A stretch of DNA of 18,230 bases from SFHK01 sp963618055 (GCA_963618055.1 CAVERI010000057.1:1-18230), one strand, 5' to 3'. Counted from the first letter of the stretch, positions 8,355 through 16,517 are shown. Numbers and translations: made by a program. The notes: a model not told the origin generated them from the letters alone.

Positions 8355-11300
8355 ATGAATTTCCATACGAGGCCGGAGTGGCAGAACATCGAGGTTCAGT
8401 CGATCAACCGTATGAGCGCGCACAGTCCATGGGAGAACACGCTGTCGTTATCGCTGGACGGCACGTGGAGATTTCTTTTGTGCGAGCATCCGAGCATGCT
8501 GCCGGCGGCGTTTTACGTGCCGGATTTTAACGACGAGGACTGGCGCGAGATACAGGTGCCGGGGAACTGGGAGCTGCAGGGCGCGTCGGAGCCGATTTAC
8601 ACCAACTGGGTGTATCCGTTTACGGATGAGCCGGGCGCGCATCAGATTACGCCCAGCTACGAGCGGGAGACGGGGTACGCGTCGCGCATGAACCCGCCGC
8701 TTCTGCCGGACAAGATTCCCACCGGTCTTTACAGGCGTTCGTTCGAGGTGCCGGAGTATTTTGTGGGGCGCAAGCTGATTCTGCATTTCGGCGGGGTTGA
8801 GTCCGGGTTTTACGTGTGGGTGAACGGAAATCCCGTGGGGTATTCGCAGGATTCAAAGCTGGCGTGCGAGTTTGACGTGACGCGCTATGTATACGCGGGC
8901 GAGAATCAGATCACGCTTCAGGTGATGCGGTTCACCGACGCGACGTGGCTGGAGGATCAGGATTACTGGCATCTTTCGGGCGTGTTCCGTCCGGTGATCC
9001 TGTATTCCAAGCCGCGCATGCATATTGAGGACGTGATGGTGCGCGCGGAGCAGGACGGGAGCTTCCTTCTGGACTGTCAGGTGACGCGCGTTTCCGGCTT
9101 TGCCGACACGCTGGTGCGCCTGCACATTTACGACCCGGACGGAAAAATCATCTACAAGGAAAAGCGCGCGCCCGCGGCAGAGCCGCCGTCGTTTCTGGAT
9201 CACGACGCGCCGATGCCGGGGCATGCGCGGTTTCACGTGAAAATCGACAACCCGCGGCTTTGGACGCCGGAGACGCCCACGCTGTACCGCGTGCATCTGG
9301 CGCTGCTGGATCCCGGCTCGGGCGACGCGGCCGACCGCGAAAAGGTGCGCTTCGGCTTCCGCACGGTCTCGATTGAGGACGGCATTCTGAAGCTGAACGG
9401 GCGGCGCGTGATCGTGCGCGGCGTGAACCGGCACGAGCATTCGGTGGACGGCGGGCGCGTGGTTTCGCGCGAGCAGATGAAAAAGGAAATCCTTCTTATG
9501 AAGGAGCTGGGCGTGAACGCCGTGCGCAGCTGTCATTACCCGGACGACCCGGCGTTCTACGACCTGTGCGACGAGCACGGGCTGATGGTCGTGTGCGAGA
9601 CGAACCTTGAGACGCACGGCGTGAACGGCATGCTGTCCAACGACCCCGAGTGGGCGGAGGCGTATCTTCAGCGCGCGCGGCGCATGGCGCAGACGCACAA
9701 GAACCACGCGAGCATCATCATCTGGTCGCTGGGCAACGAGAGCGGGCTGGGGCCGCATCACGCGGCGATGGCGGCGTGGCTGAGGTATTACGACCCGACG
9801 CGGCCGGTTCAGTATGAGTCCGGCAGGCCGGGGCGCGCGATTTCGGACATTCGCTGCCCGATGTATCCCACGAAGGAAGCGATTCTGGAATTGCTTTCCG
9901 ACACGAGGGACGACCGGCCGGTGATTCTGTGCGAGTACGCGTATCAGATTCTGAACAGCGGCGGCGGGCTTTCGCTCTTCCGCGAGCTGACGGAGAAATA
10001 CCCGCGCTTTCAGGGCGGGTTCGTGTGGGACTTTCAGGACAAGGCGCTGTGGCGCGCCGACCATACGCCGGGCTACGGCGGGGACTTCTATGAGGCGGTC
10101 ACGGAGCCGTATGAGCCAAGGTTCATGTGCATGAACGGCGTGGTGACGCATGATCTCACCGTGAAGCCGGTGGGGCTGGAAATGCAGGCGGTATACGCGC
10201 CGGTATTTTTAGAGCGCAGGGCGGGAAATCGCTACGCGTTTAAAAACCGCTTCCTCGCGGCCTCGACGGAGGGCTTCACGCTTTCGTGGACGGCGTATGC
10301 CGCGGGCGAGCCGACGGGCAGCGGCGAGATGCCGCTTCCGGCGCTTGCGCCGATGACGGAGACCGAAATTTCATTCGGCCCCGCGCGCGCGGCGGGAGAG
10401 GACGCGTATCTGGACGTGGACGTCGTGTGCCCGGAGGGGAAAACGTATCGCCAGCAGTTCATTTTGGGCAGCGTTTTGCTTTCCCCGCGCCGCACGCGCT
10501 ATCAGCCCGCGACGTTTGACGATTCCCACGGCATGATCACCGTGCAGGCGCCGGGGCTTTCGATGGAGGTTTCCAAGACGACCGGCTGCATCGTGAGCCT
10601 GACGAAGTACGGGCGCGAATACGTGCTGAACGCGCTCAGCGAGTGCGCGGTGCGCGGGCTTTCGGGCGCGAACGCGCAGCCGGGCTGGGGATGCTATGAC
10701 GACTGGTCGGCGTTCACGCAGGAAAACTGCAACCGGCGGCTGATTCTTTTGAACGCCTCGGCGCTGGGCGACGGGCGCGTGCAGCTGGAGCGCATAACGC
10801 GGCTGACCTCGCGCACGGCGCAGGGCGCGGCGATTGACGTGTACCTGCGGCTGGTGATGTCCGGCGACGGCACGATGCTGCTTTCCGCGTGGTTCCGGCT
10901 GTCCGGCATAGACAGCGTGGAGCGGCTGGGCTTCACGTGGACGCTGCCGGAGGGCTTTGAAAGGGTGGAATGGTTCGGCCGCGGGCCGGGCGAGAGCTAT
11001 CCCGACCGCAGGGAGGCCGCGCGGCTGGGAACCTATCAGACCACGGTGACGGAGATGCATTTCCCGTTCACGCCCCCGGCGGAGAACGGCGGGCGCGAGG
11101 ATACGCGCCGCGTGGTCTTTGAAACGGCGGACGGCGCGAAGGTCGTGATGCGCGCGTACAAGCCGTTCCACTTTGACGCGCATCACTACACCGTGTGCGA
11201 TTTGCGCGACGCGACGCACGACGACGAGATTCCCGTGCGCCCGGAAACCATCGTGCACACCGACGCGGCGCACGCCGGAATCGGCGGCAGCATGGCGTGG

Positions 11301-11375
11301 TCGACCGTGCTGGACGAAGGGTACAAGGTTGGCGCAGGCGAATACGCGCTGGAAATGGAAATTCAGATTCTGTGA
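8355..11375 (+). CDS. lacZ: Glycoside hydrolase family 2, beta-galactosidase (LacZ type)
   Basis: A 1006-residue cytoplasmic enzyme without a signal peptide, close to the 1023 residues of E. coli LacZ. Domains in order: sugar-binding jelly roll (about 30-205), immunoglobulin-like (215-320), TIM barrel (325-600), linking domain (610-710), and the beta-galactosidase small-chain domain (725-1005). The acid/base motif IIWSLGNESG gives N461-E462; the nucleophile is E527 in VILCEYA. H394, ETHG, W558 and N594 match E. coli H391, E416/H418, W568 and N604, and D166 matches D201. Two changes stand out: E. coli His540 corresponds to Tyr530 (CEYAYQILNS instead of CEYAHAMGNS) and Phe601 to Met591. Both line the pocket around the sugar C6 hydroxyl, so specificity may differ from simple beta-galactosides. 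It probably acts on sugar imported by the upstream operon. Confidence 0.93.
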   Translation: MNFHTRPEWQNIEVQSINRMSAHSPWENTLSLSLDGTWRFLLCEHPSMLPAAFYVPDFNDEDWREIQVPGNWELQGASEPIYTNWVYPFTDEPGAHQITPSYERETGYASRMNPPLLPDKIPTGLYRRSFEVPEYFVGRKLILHFGGVESGFYVWVNGNPVGYSQDSKLACEFDVTRYVYAGENQITLQVMRFTDATWLEDQDYWHLSGVFRPVILYSKPRMHIEDVMVRAEQDGSFLLDCQVTRVSGFADTLVRLHIYDPDGKIIYKEKRAPAAEPPSFLDHDAPMPGHARFHVKIDNPRLWTPETPTLYRVHLALLDPGSGDAADREKVRFGFRTVSIEDGILKLNGRRVIVRGVNRHEHSVDGGRVVSREQMKKEILLMKELGVNAVRSCHYPDDPAFYDLCDEHGLMVVCETNLETHGVNGMLSNDPEWAEAYLQRARRMAQTHKNHASIIIWSLGNESGLGPHHAAMAAWLRYYDPTRPVQYESGRPGRAISDIRCPMYPTKEAILELLSDTRDDRPVILCEYAYQILNSGGGLSLFRELTEKYPRFQGGFVWDFQDKALWRADHTPGYGGDFYEAVTEPYEPRFMCMNGVVTHDLTVKPVGLEMQAVYAPVFLERRAGNRYAFKNRFLAASTEGFTLSWTAYAAGEPTGSGEMPLPALAPMTETEISFGPARAAGEDAYLDVDVVCPEGKTYRQQFILGSVLLSPRRTRYQPATFDDSHGMITVQAPGLSMEVSKTTGCIVSLTKYGREYVLNALSECAVRGLSGANAQPGWGCYDDWSAFTQENCNRRLILLNASALGDGRVQLERITRLTSRTAQGAAIDVYLRLVMSGDGTMLLSAWFRLSGIDSVERLGFTWTLPEGFERVEWFGRGPGESYPDRREAARLGTYQTTVTEMHFPFTPPAENGGREDTRRVVFETADGAKVVMRAYKPFHFDAHHYTVCDLRDATHDDEIPVRPETIVHTDAAHAGIGGSMAWSTVLDEGYKVGAGEYALEMEIQIL

Positions 11376-11397
11376 CGATACGGAAGGGTTGAGAAAG

Positions 11398-12567
11398 ATG
11401 GCAAAGGCAGTTCTTCGTCCCACGCGCGAGACCCGCGTGCGCAGCGGGCATCCGTGGGTGTTCGCATCCGACGTGGACAGGGTGGAGGGAGAGTACACGC
11501 CCGGCGACGTGGTGAACGTGGAAAGCTCCAAGGGAACCTTCTTAGGCAAGGCGTTTTATAATCCGCATTCGCAGATTGCGCTGCGCGTGCTGACGCATAA
11601 GGATGAAAGCGTCGACCGCGCGTTCTTCCAGCGCCGCGTGGAGACGGCGTGGAAGTACCGGCAGGACTTCTGCGACGTGAACAGCTGCCGCCTGATCTAC
11701 TCCGAAAGCGATTTCCTGCCCGGGCTGATCGTGGACAAGTTTTCGGATATTCTGGTGATTCAGTCCATGTCGCTGGGCATCGAAAAGTGGAAGAAGGACA
11801 TTGTGGAGATTCTGGTGGACGTGGTGAAGCCGCGCGGCATCTACGAGCGCAACGACGTGCCCGTGCGCCGGCTGGAGGGCATGGAGCAGACCACCGGCCT
11901 TCTGTGGGGCGAGGTGCCCGACCTCGTGCCCATGACCGAGAACGGCATTCTGTACATGGTGGACGTGAAGAACGGCCAGAAGACCGGCTTCTTCTTAGAC
12001 CAGAAGGAGAACCGGCGCGAGGTCATGAGGCTGTGCAGGGGCGCGCGCGTGCTGGACTGCTTCTGCCACAACGGCTCGTTCGCGCTGAACGCCGCGAAGG
12101 GCGGCGCGGCGAGCGTGCTGGGCGTGGACATTTCGGACGACGCCATCGAGGTGGCGCGCAAAAACGCCGAGAACAACGGGCTTGACAACGTGACGTTTGA
12201 GGTGCACAACTGCTTCGACCATCTGCGTGAGCTGACCGACGCGAAGGAGAAGTTCGACGTGGTGGTGCTCGATCCGCCCGCGTTCGCCAAGACGCGCGCG
12301 GCCGTGGAGAGCGCGCTGCGCGGCTACAAGGAAATCAACCTGCGCGGCCTGAAGCTGGTGCGCGACGGCGGCTATCTGGTCAGCTGCTCGTGCTCGCAGC
12401 ACGTGTCCACCCAGCAGTTCATCGACATGATCAACACCGCCGCGCGCGACGCGAAGAAGCGCGTGCGTCTGGTGGAGCTGCGCTCGCAGGGGCACGATCA
12501 CCCGGTGCTTCCGGCCAGTCCGGAAACCCGCTACCTGAAGTGCGCCATCATGCAGATCTTCGACTGA
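11398..12567 (+). CDS. Class I SAM-dependent rRNA methyltransferase, RlmI/RlmQ-like
   Basis: A 389-residue protein with an N-terminal PUA RNA-binding domain (about 1-75, with HPWVFASDVDRVEG), a central segment with SDFLPGLIVDKF, and a C-terminal Rossmann methyltransferase domain. The motif NGQKTGFFLDQKENR precedes the SAM site VLDCFCHNGSFALNAAKGGA (about 217-236), and VVLDPPAFAKT is the catalytic-site motif. RlmI makes m5C1962 in E. coli 23S rRNA, and the related B. subtilis YwbD (RlmQ) makes m7G2574. This sequence could be either, so no symbol is given. The start is 22 bases after the GH2 stop with GGAAGGG (11382-11388) ahead; an upstream extension of the frame lies inside the GH2 gene. No terminator or promoter separates them, so they may be cotranscribed. 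Confidence 0.9.
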   Translation: MAKAVLRPTRETRVRSGHPWVFASDVDRVEGEYTPGDVVNVESSKGTFLGKAFYNPHSQIALRVLTHKDESVDRAFFQRRVETAWKYRQDFCDVNSCRLIYSESDFLPGLIVDKFSDILVIQSMSLGIEKWKKDIVEILVDVVKPRGIYERNDVPVRRLEGMEQTTGLLWGEVPDLVPMTENGILYMVDVKNGQKTGFFLDQKENRREVMRLCRGARVLDCFCHNGSFALNAAKGGAASVLGVDISDDAIEVARKNAENNGLDNVTFEVHNCFDHLRELTDAKEKFDVVVLDPPAFAKTRAAVESALRGYKEINLRGLKLVRDGGYLVSCSCSQHVSTQQFIDMINTAARDAKKRVRLVELRSQGHDHPVLPASPETRYLKCAIMQIFD

Positions 12568-14897
12568 TGAATGAGGAAGTGCGCTCCGTAAACGTGCGAA
12601 CGCTTGCGGAGGTCTATTTTGAGGGCGGCGATTTGGGCGCGGACGGCGGCGTCGACCGCATGCAGGAGGGGCTGAAGGGGCACCTTCTGCTTCAGAGAGC
12701 GTACCCGGAGGGCTACAGAAGCGAGGTGCCGGTGCGCATCGAGCGCGAGGTGAGCGGCATTCCGCTGATCGTGCAGGGGCGCATCGACGGCCTTCTGCTT
12801 GCGGACGGGCAGGCGCTGGTGGAGGAAATCAAAACCACGCGCCGCCCGCCCGCGCGCGTTTCGGAGCGCGACTATCCCGTGCACTGGGCGCAGGCGGAAA
12901 TCTACGCCTATATTCTGGCGGAAAACGAGCGTCTGCCGGAGGTGACCGTGCGGCTGACGTATGCCGACCTGTCCGGCGCGCGCGCGTCGTTCACCCGCCT
13001 TTATACGCGCGAGAAGCTCACCGCGCTGTTTTTTCTGTACGCCGAGGCGTATGCCCGCCGGCTGCGCTTCCTTGACGAATGGAAGGAAACGTCGCTGCCG
13101 TCCATGCGCGCGCTGGGCTTTCCGTTCGCGGGCTTCCGCGAGGGACAGCGCACGATGGCGGCGCAGATTTACCGAACGATTCGAGACAAAAAGAAAATCC
13201 TCGTCGAAGCGCCCACCGGCATCGGCAAAACCGCCGGGGCGCTGTTTCCCGCGGTCAAGGCGCTGGGCGAGGGGCGCGTGGAGACGGTGTTTTACCTGAC
13301 CGCGCGCACCACCGGCCGCCGCGCCGCCGAGGACGCGCTGAACCGCATGCGCGAGGGCGGGCTGATGATCCGCTCGGTGACGATCACGGCGAAGTCGAAA
13401 ATCTGCCCGTTTCCCGGCACGCGCTGCGACCCGGAGGTCTGTCCCTGCGCGCGCGGCTACTTTGACCGGCAGAAAAAGGCGGTGGAGGAGGCGTGGCGCA
13501 CGCCGGGGCTGGACAAGGAGGCCGTGCTTTCGCTTTCAAAAAAGCACCGGCTGTGCCCGTTCGAGCTGTCGCTGGCGCTGGCGGAGACGGCGGAGGTCGT
13601 GGTGTGCGACTACAATTACGTGTTCGACCCCGTCGTGCGCCTGAAGCGCTTTTTCGACCACAGGGGCAGCTACGCGCTTCTGATCGACGAGGCGCACAAC
13701 CTGATTCCGCGCGCGCGGGAGATGTATTCGGCGGAGCTGAGCGCGAAGGACGTGCGGACGCTCCGGCGCGAGGTGGGGAAGTGCGAGGGCAAGCTCTCGC
13801 CCCTGTACGCCGCGTGCACGCGCTTTCTCAAGAGCTTTGAGCGCGCCGAGGAATGCGAGCTGCGAAGCGAGCTGCCCATCGCGCTCATCGACGAAGCCAA
13901 GCCGTTTCTGGACGCGCTGCGCGACCGGCTGGATTCGGCGTCTCCGTTTCACGCGCTTCTGCTGGACGAATATTTCGCCGTGTCCACGTTCCTGCGCGTG
14001 TCGGGCGAGTTTGACGAGGAAACGTATAAGACCCTGATCGAGCCGGAGGGCAAGCGCTGCCGCGTGCGCCTGTGGTGCTGGAACCCGACGCAAAGGCTTG
14101 TGCGCGTCATGAAGCGCATGCGCGGCACGGCGCTGTTTTCCGCCACGCTCACGCCCATCGAGCACTACGCGCGGCTGTTCGGCATCAGCGAAAACGACGG
14201 CGACCGCACGCTTGCGCTGCCGTCGCCGTTTCCGAGGGAGAACCTTTTAAGCCTTTCGATGGACATCCCCACGCGCTATTCCGCCCGCGAGGAAAGCGCG
14301 CCGCGCGTCGCCCGCGCAATCGCCCAGCTGGCGCTGGCGAAAAGGGGCAACTACGTGGCGTGCTTCCCCAGCCATGCGTACCTGAATCAGGTGGCGGAAA
14401 TCTTCCGCGCGCACTACCCGAACGTGCGCGTGCTGCTTCAGGCGCGCGACATGAACGAGGACGCGCGAAACGCGTACCTTGCGCAGTTCCGCGAAAGCCC
14501 GGAAACGTCCATGGTGGCGTTTATCGCCATGGGCGGCGTGTTCTCCGAGGGAATCGACCTGCCCGGCGAACGCCTGATCGGCGCGGCAATCGTGGGCGTG
14601 GGACTGCCCCAGCTGTGCTTCGAGCGCAACTCCCTCTCCGCCCTCTATAACGACGCGGACGGCGAGGGCGGCTTCGAAACGGCCTACGTCTACCCCGGCT
14701 TCGGCAAATGCCTGCAAGCCGCCGGCCGCGTCATCCGCACCCCTACCGACCGCGGCGTAACCCTCTTCATCGACGACCGCTATTCCCGCGAGGACTACCA
14801 AACCCTCTTCCCGCCCCACCTTCGCCCCGCGCCCGTAACCGAAAAAGCCCTCCCCGCCGCGCTGGCGAGGTTCTGGGGGACAAAGGGACAGGCGTGA
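12567..14897 (+). CDS. PD-(D/E)XK nuclease-like domain fused to Rad3/XPD-type DNA helicase
   Basis: A 776-residue protein whose ATG shares its first base with the preceding gene's TGA. Residues about 40-160 form a Cas4/RecB-like PD-(D/E)XK nuclease domain: GRIDG with D74, EIK with E87 and K89, and Q109-AEI-Y113 (the QxxxY motif). The rest is an XPD/DinG-type superfamily 2 helicase: Walker A APTGIGKT with K221, an iron-sulfur region with cysteines 280, 287, 292, 294 and 330, DEAH at 374-377, FSATLTP, and motif VI QAAGRVIRTPTDRG. Four of the five cysteines probably bind a 4Fe-4S cluster, as in XPD and DinG. It is expected to unwind DNA 5' to 3' in repair. All visible nuclease residues are present, so nuclease activity is plausible but unproven. 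Such fusions occur in Firmicutes genomes. Confidence 0.92.
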   Translation: MNEEVRSVNVRTLAEVYFEGGDLGADGGVDRMQEGLKGHLLLQRAYPEGYRSEVPVRIEREVSGIPLIVQGRIDGLLLADGQALVEEIKTTRRPPARVSERDYPVHWAQAEIYAYILAENERLPEVTVRLTYADLSGARASFTRLYTREKLTALFFLYAEAYARRLRFLDEWKETSLPSMRALGFPFAGFREGQRTMAAQIYRTIRDKKKILVEAPTGIGKTAGALFPAVKALGEGRVETVFYLTARTTGRRAAEDALNRMREGGLMIRSVTITAKSKICPFPGTRCDPEVCPCARGYFDRQKKAVEEAWRTPGLDKEAVLSLSKKHRLCPFELSLALAETAEVVVCDYNYVFDPVVRLKRFFDHRGSYALLIDEAHNLIPRAREMYSAELSAKDVRTLRREVGKCEGKLSPLYAACTRFLKSFERAEECELRSELPIALIDEAKPFLDALRDRLDSASPFHALLLDEYFAVSTFLRVSGEFDEETYKTLIEPEGKRCRVRLWCWNPTQRLVRVMKRMRGTALFSATLTPIEHYARLFGISENDGDRTLALPSPFPRENLLSLSMDIPTRYSAREESAPRVARAIAQLALAKRGNYVACFPSHAYLNQVAEIFRAHYPNVRVLLQARDMNEDARNAYLAQFRESPETSMVAFIAMGGVFSEGIDLPGERLIGAAIVGVGLPQLCFERNSLSALYNDADGEGGFETAYVYPGFGKCLQAAGRVIRTPTDRGVTLFIDDRYSREDYQTLFPPHLRPAPVTEKALPAALARFWGTKGQA

Positions 14898-14999
14898 CGC
14901 GGCGCCTTCGTAAAAGATAGAATGTACGATGTTCTTCGATTGTCTGTTGGATGGGCACGATCGATTTGATTTCCGTTTCTGTCTACGCAGCAGACACGG

Positions 15000-15084
15000 C
15001 TAACGCTTCATCCAACACGCACGCCGCATTTCTAACGCACATAAGCGCGTTAGAAATGCGGCGTGCGTTAGAATGATGCGTTAG
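15000..15084. repeat. Long imperfect palindrome between convergent genes
   Basis: The core is a perfect 22-bp inverted repeat, 15017-15038 against 15047-15068, with an eight-base loop. Outer arms CTAACGC-T-TCAT (15000-15011) and ATGA-T-GCGTTAG (15073-15084) extend it with an internal bulge. The heptamer CTAACGC/GCGTTAG occurs five times (15000, 15032, 15047, 15065, 15078). A smaller TGTCT/AGACA hairpin lies just left (14980-14996). No T-run flanks either side. The remaining bases of the 14898-15101 gap show no gene. Confidence 0.75.
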
Positions 15085-15101
15085 AGGGTTCGCAAAAAGC
15101 T

Positions 15102-15326
15102 TCAGGGCTTCTTTCGCGTGCCTTTCTTTTTCGGGCGGGCGAGGAGGCGGGTGGCGTTCAGGATGGAGACGACGCAGAGCACCCACAGGAGGGCTTTTGT
15201 GATGTCGTTATCGATGAACATCATGGCTGCGTTCACGCGGTCGATGGCGAGAAGCACCATCAGCATGCCGGAAAGCACGATGGCCGCGTGGGCGAGCGCG
15301 TATTTACAGGCTTTCTGCCGGTTCAT
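15102..15326 (-). CDS. Small two-helix membrane protein of unknown function
   Basis: A 74-residue protein with two predicted membrane helices, at about 9-28 (YALAHAAIVLSGMLMVLLAI) and 43-63 (ITKALLWVLCVVSILNATRL). They are joined by a short loop containing RVNAAMMFIDND. The tail is strongly basic (RPKKKGTRKKP), so both ends probably face the cytoplasm. Its ATG overlaps the stop of the upstream glycosidase gene by four bases (ATGA), which argues that it is real and translated by coupling. No family is recognised. Its position suggests a helper of the glycosidase or an unrelated passenger of the same transcript. Confidence 0.75.
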   Translation of the reverse strand: MNRQKACKYALAHAAIVLSGMLMVLLAIDRVNAAMMFIDNDITKALLWVLCVVSILNATRLLARPKKKGTRKKP

Positions 15327-16417
15327 TCCGCTACCTCCCCGATGTACACGATGTCGCTGATCTTCCGTCCACCCTCGGTGGGCTGGTTAACCTTTTTGCC
15401 GTCAAAGATCATCACGGCGGTCTTGCCGCCGTCCAGATTATAGGCTGCCTGACAGCCGAGTTCCTCGAAGGTCTGCGCCAGCTGCTGAATCGTCATGCCT
15501 CTGGAATAGCCCGACTGCCGCCCGTCAACCACGACGAAGCAATAGTGTCCCGGCTCGTAATAGCCGATGGCGCAGCGCGGATTCGTCTCATCGATTTCGG
15601 TGTCATATTCCTCCATGGCTCTTCCGTTTTCGTCCAGCAGCGCCGGGCCGAAGGAGAACGCCTGATACACGCCGCGCGCGATGGCGGCGTCCGCGTTGAA
15701 CTGATTGGCGGGCATCGTCTCCATCACGCCGTCGTAGTAGAGCAGGCAAACGTCCTTGAAGGTGGTTTTGCGGTACATGACGCCGTTGCGGACGACCACG
15801 CCCTTATTGCGCGCGCCGCAGTAGTCGCCGGAAATCGCCAGAATGGCGTTCTTCTCCTGCGCCATCTTTAAAGGCCATTCGTGGTAGCCCTTTCCGAACA
15901 CGTCGCGGGCGAGGGCGGTGCGGTAGCTTTCGACATTGCGCAGACAGATGTCCGCCACGAACCACACGGTGTCCTCGTTATTCTGCTTTTCGATGGTGAT
16001 GGAAACGTTTTGGCTGCGGTAGGAGGCGTCGGTTTTCTCGATTTCGCCGTCCGTGAAGCGGCCGGCGAACTTTGCGCCCCAGTCGTTGGGGTCGATCGTT
16101 GGCTCCGGCGTGGGAACGGCGGTCGGTACCGCGTCTGTCGGGGCGGCGTTTTCCTGCGTCACGACGGGCGGCTCCTGCGTCGGCGCGGGCGTGACCGTCG
16201 GGCGAGAAACGACGATTACGCCGTCCATGGAATACGTCTCCGGACGCACATGATGGAAATAAGCGAAAATCACAAGCCCGATGGCGATCAGAAGCAGATC
16301 AAGCGCCGCCAGCTTCACAGCGCGCGGCAGCCGAAATGCCTTCGGGCGCGGTTTTACGTGGGGGGGGGTAAAACGGCTTTTTGCAGGCCTTCCTCCGGAA
16401 TTGGCATGGCTTGGCAT
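15323..16417 (-). CDS. Membrane-anchored phosphodiester glycosidase (NAGPA domain)
   Basis: A 364-residue protein. A basic cytoplasmic tail (1-33) leads to one membrane helix at 34-54 (VKLAALDLLLIAIGLVIFAYF, type II signal anchor). A Thr/Pro-rich linker (about 68-107) follows, then a NAGPA (phosphodiester glycosidase) domain to the end. Family motifs visible are AISGDYCGARNKGVVVRNG, FSFGPALLDENG, CAIGYYEPGHYCFVVVDGRQ and NLDGGKTAVMIFDGK. Relatives remove alpha-GlcNAc from phosphodiesters or are annotated in exopolysaccharide metabolism, so it probably acts on cell-envelope polymers outside the membrane. The ATG at 16417 is preceded by AAGGGTG about ten bases upstream. A run of nine Cs interrupts codons 17-20, before the membrane helix. 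Substrate unknown. Confidence 0.87.
   Translation of the reverse strand: MPSHANSGGRPAKSRFTPPHVKPRPKAFRLPRAVKLAALDLLLIAIGLVIFAYFHHVRPETYSMDGVIVVSRPTVTPAPTQEPPVVTQENAAPTDAVPTAVPTPEPTIDPNDWGAKFAGRFTDGEIEKTDASYRSQNVSITIEKQNNEDTVWFVADICLRNVESYRTALARDVFGKGYHEWPLKMAQEKNAILAISGDYCGARNKGVVVRNGVMYRKTTFKDVCLLYYDGVMETMPANQFNADAAIARGVYQAFSFGPALLDENGRAMEEYDTEIDETNPRCAIGYYEPGHYCFVVVDGRQSGYSRGMTIQQLAQTFEELGCQAAYNLDGGKTAVMIFDGKKVNQPTEGGRKISDIVYIGEVAE
16360..16368. repeat. G9/C9 homopolymer tract within the glycosidase gene
   Basis: Nine consecutive Gs on the plus strand (nine Cs in the coding strand) fall in codons 17-20 (Thr-Pro-Pro-His) of the glycosidase gene, upstream of its membrane helix. A one-base change in length would shift the frame and prevent synthesis. 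Confidence 0.9.
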
Positions 16418-16474
16418 GGAAAACGGACACCCTTTCGCGGCGCGCGCCGATGGAGCGCGAAATTATCCGTATCC

Positions 16475-16503
16475 ATTATAGCATTGCGGGGATGGAAACG
16501 CAA
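16475..16503 (-). promoter_or_regulatory. Promoter of the glycosidase operon
   Basis: On the minus strand TTGCGT (16503-16498) and TATAAT (16480-16475) are separated by 17 bases. The inverted repeat AACGC-AA-GCGTT (16497-16508) overlaps the -35 box and could be an operator. Confidence 0.7.
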
Positions 16504-16517
16504 GCGTTCGCGGAAAG

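Noticed and set aside
8853..11549. Long minus-strand frames opposite the GH2 gene (8853-10151 and 10371-11549)
   Set aside because: Both are rich in Arg, His and Val, with no signal, motif or start context; they are shadows.
14952..15074. 41-codon plus-strand frame across the large palindrome (starts MGTIDLISV)
   Set aside because: There is no proper ribosome-binding site, and half of its sequence is dictated by the inverted repeat.
15094..15114. AAAAAGC-TTCAGG-GCTTCTT as a bidirectional terminator
   Set aside because: The stem has only two or three GC pairs and includes a G-U pair; it overlaps the small gene's stop codon. Too weak to call.
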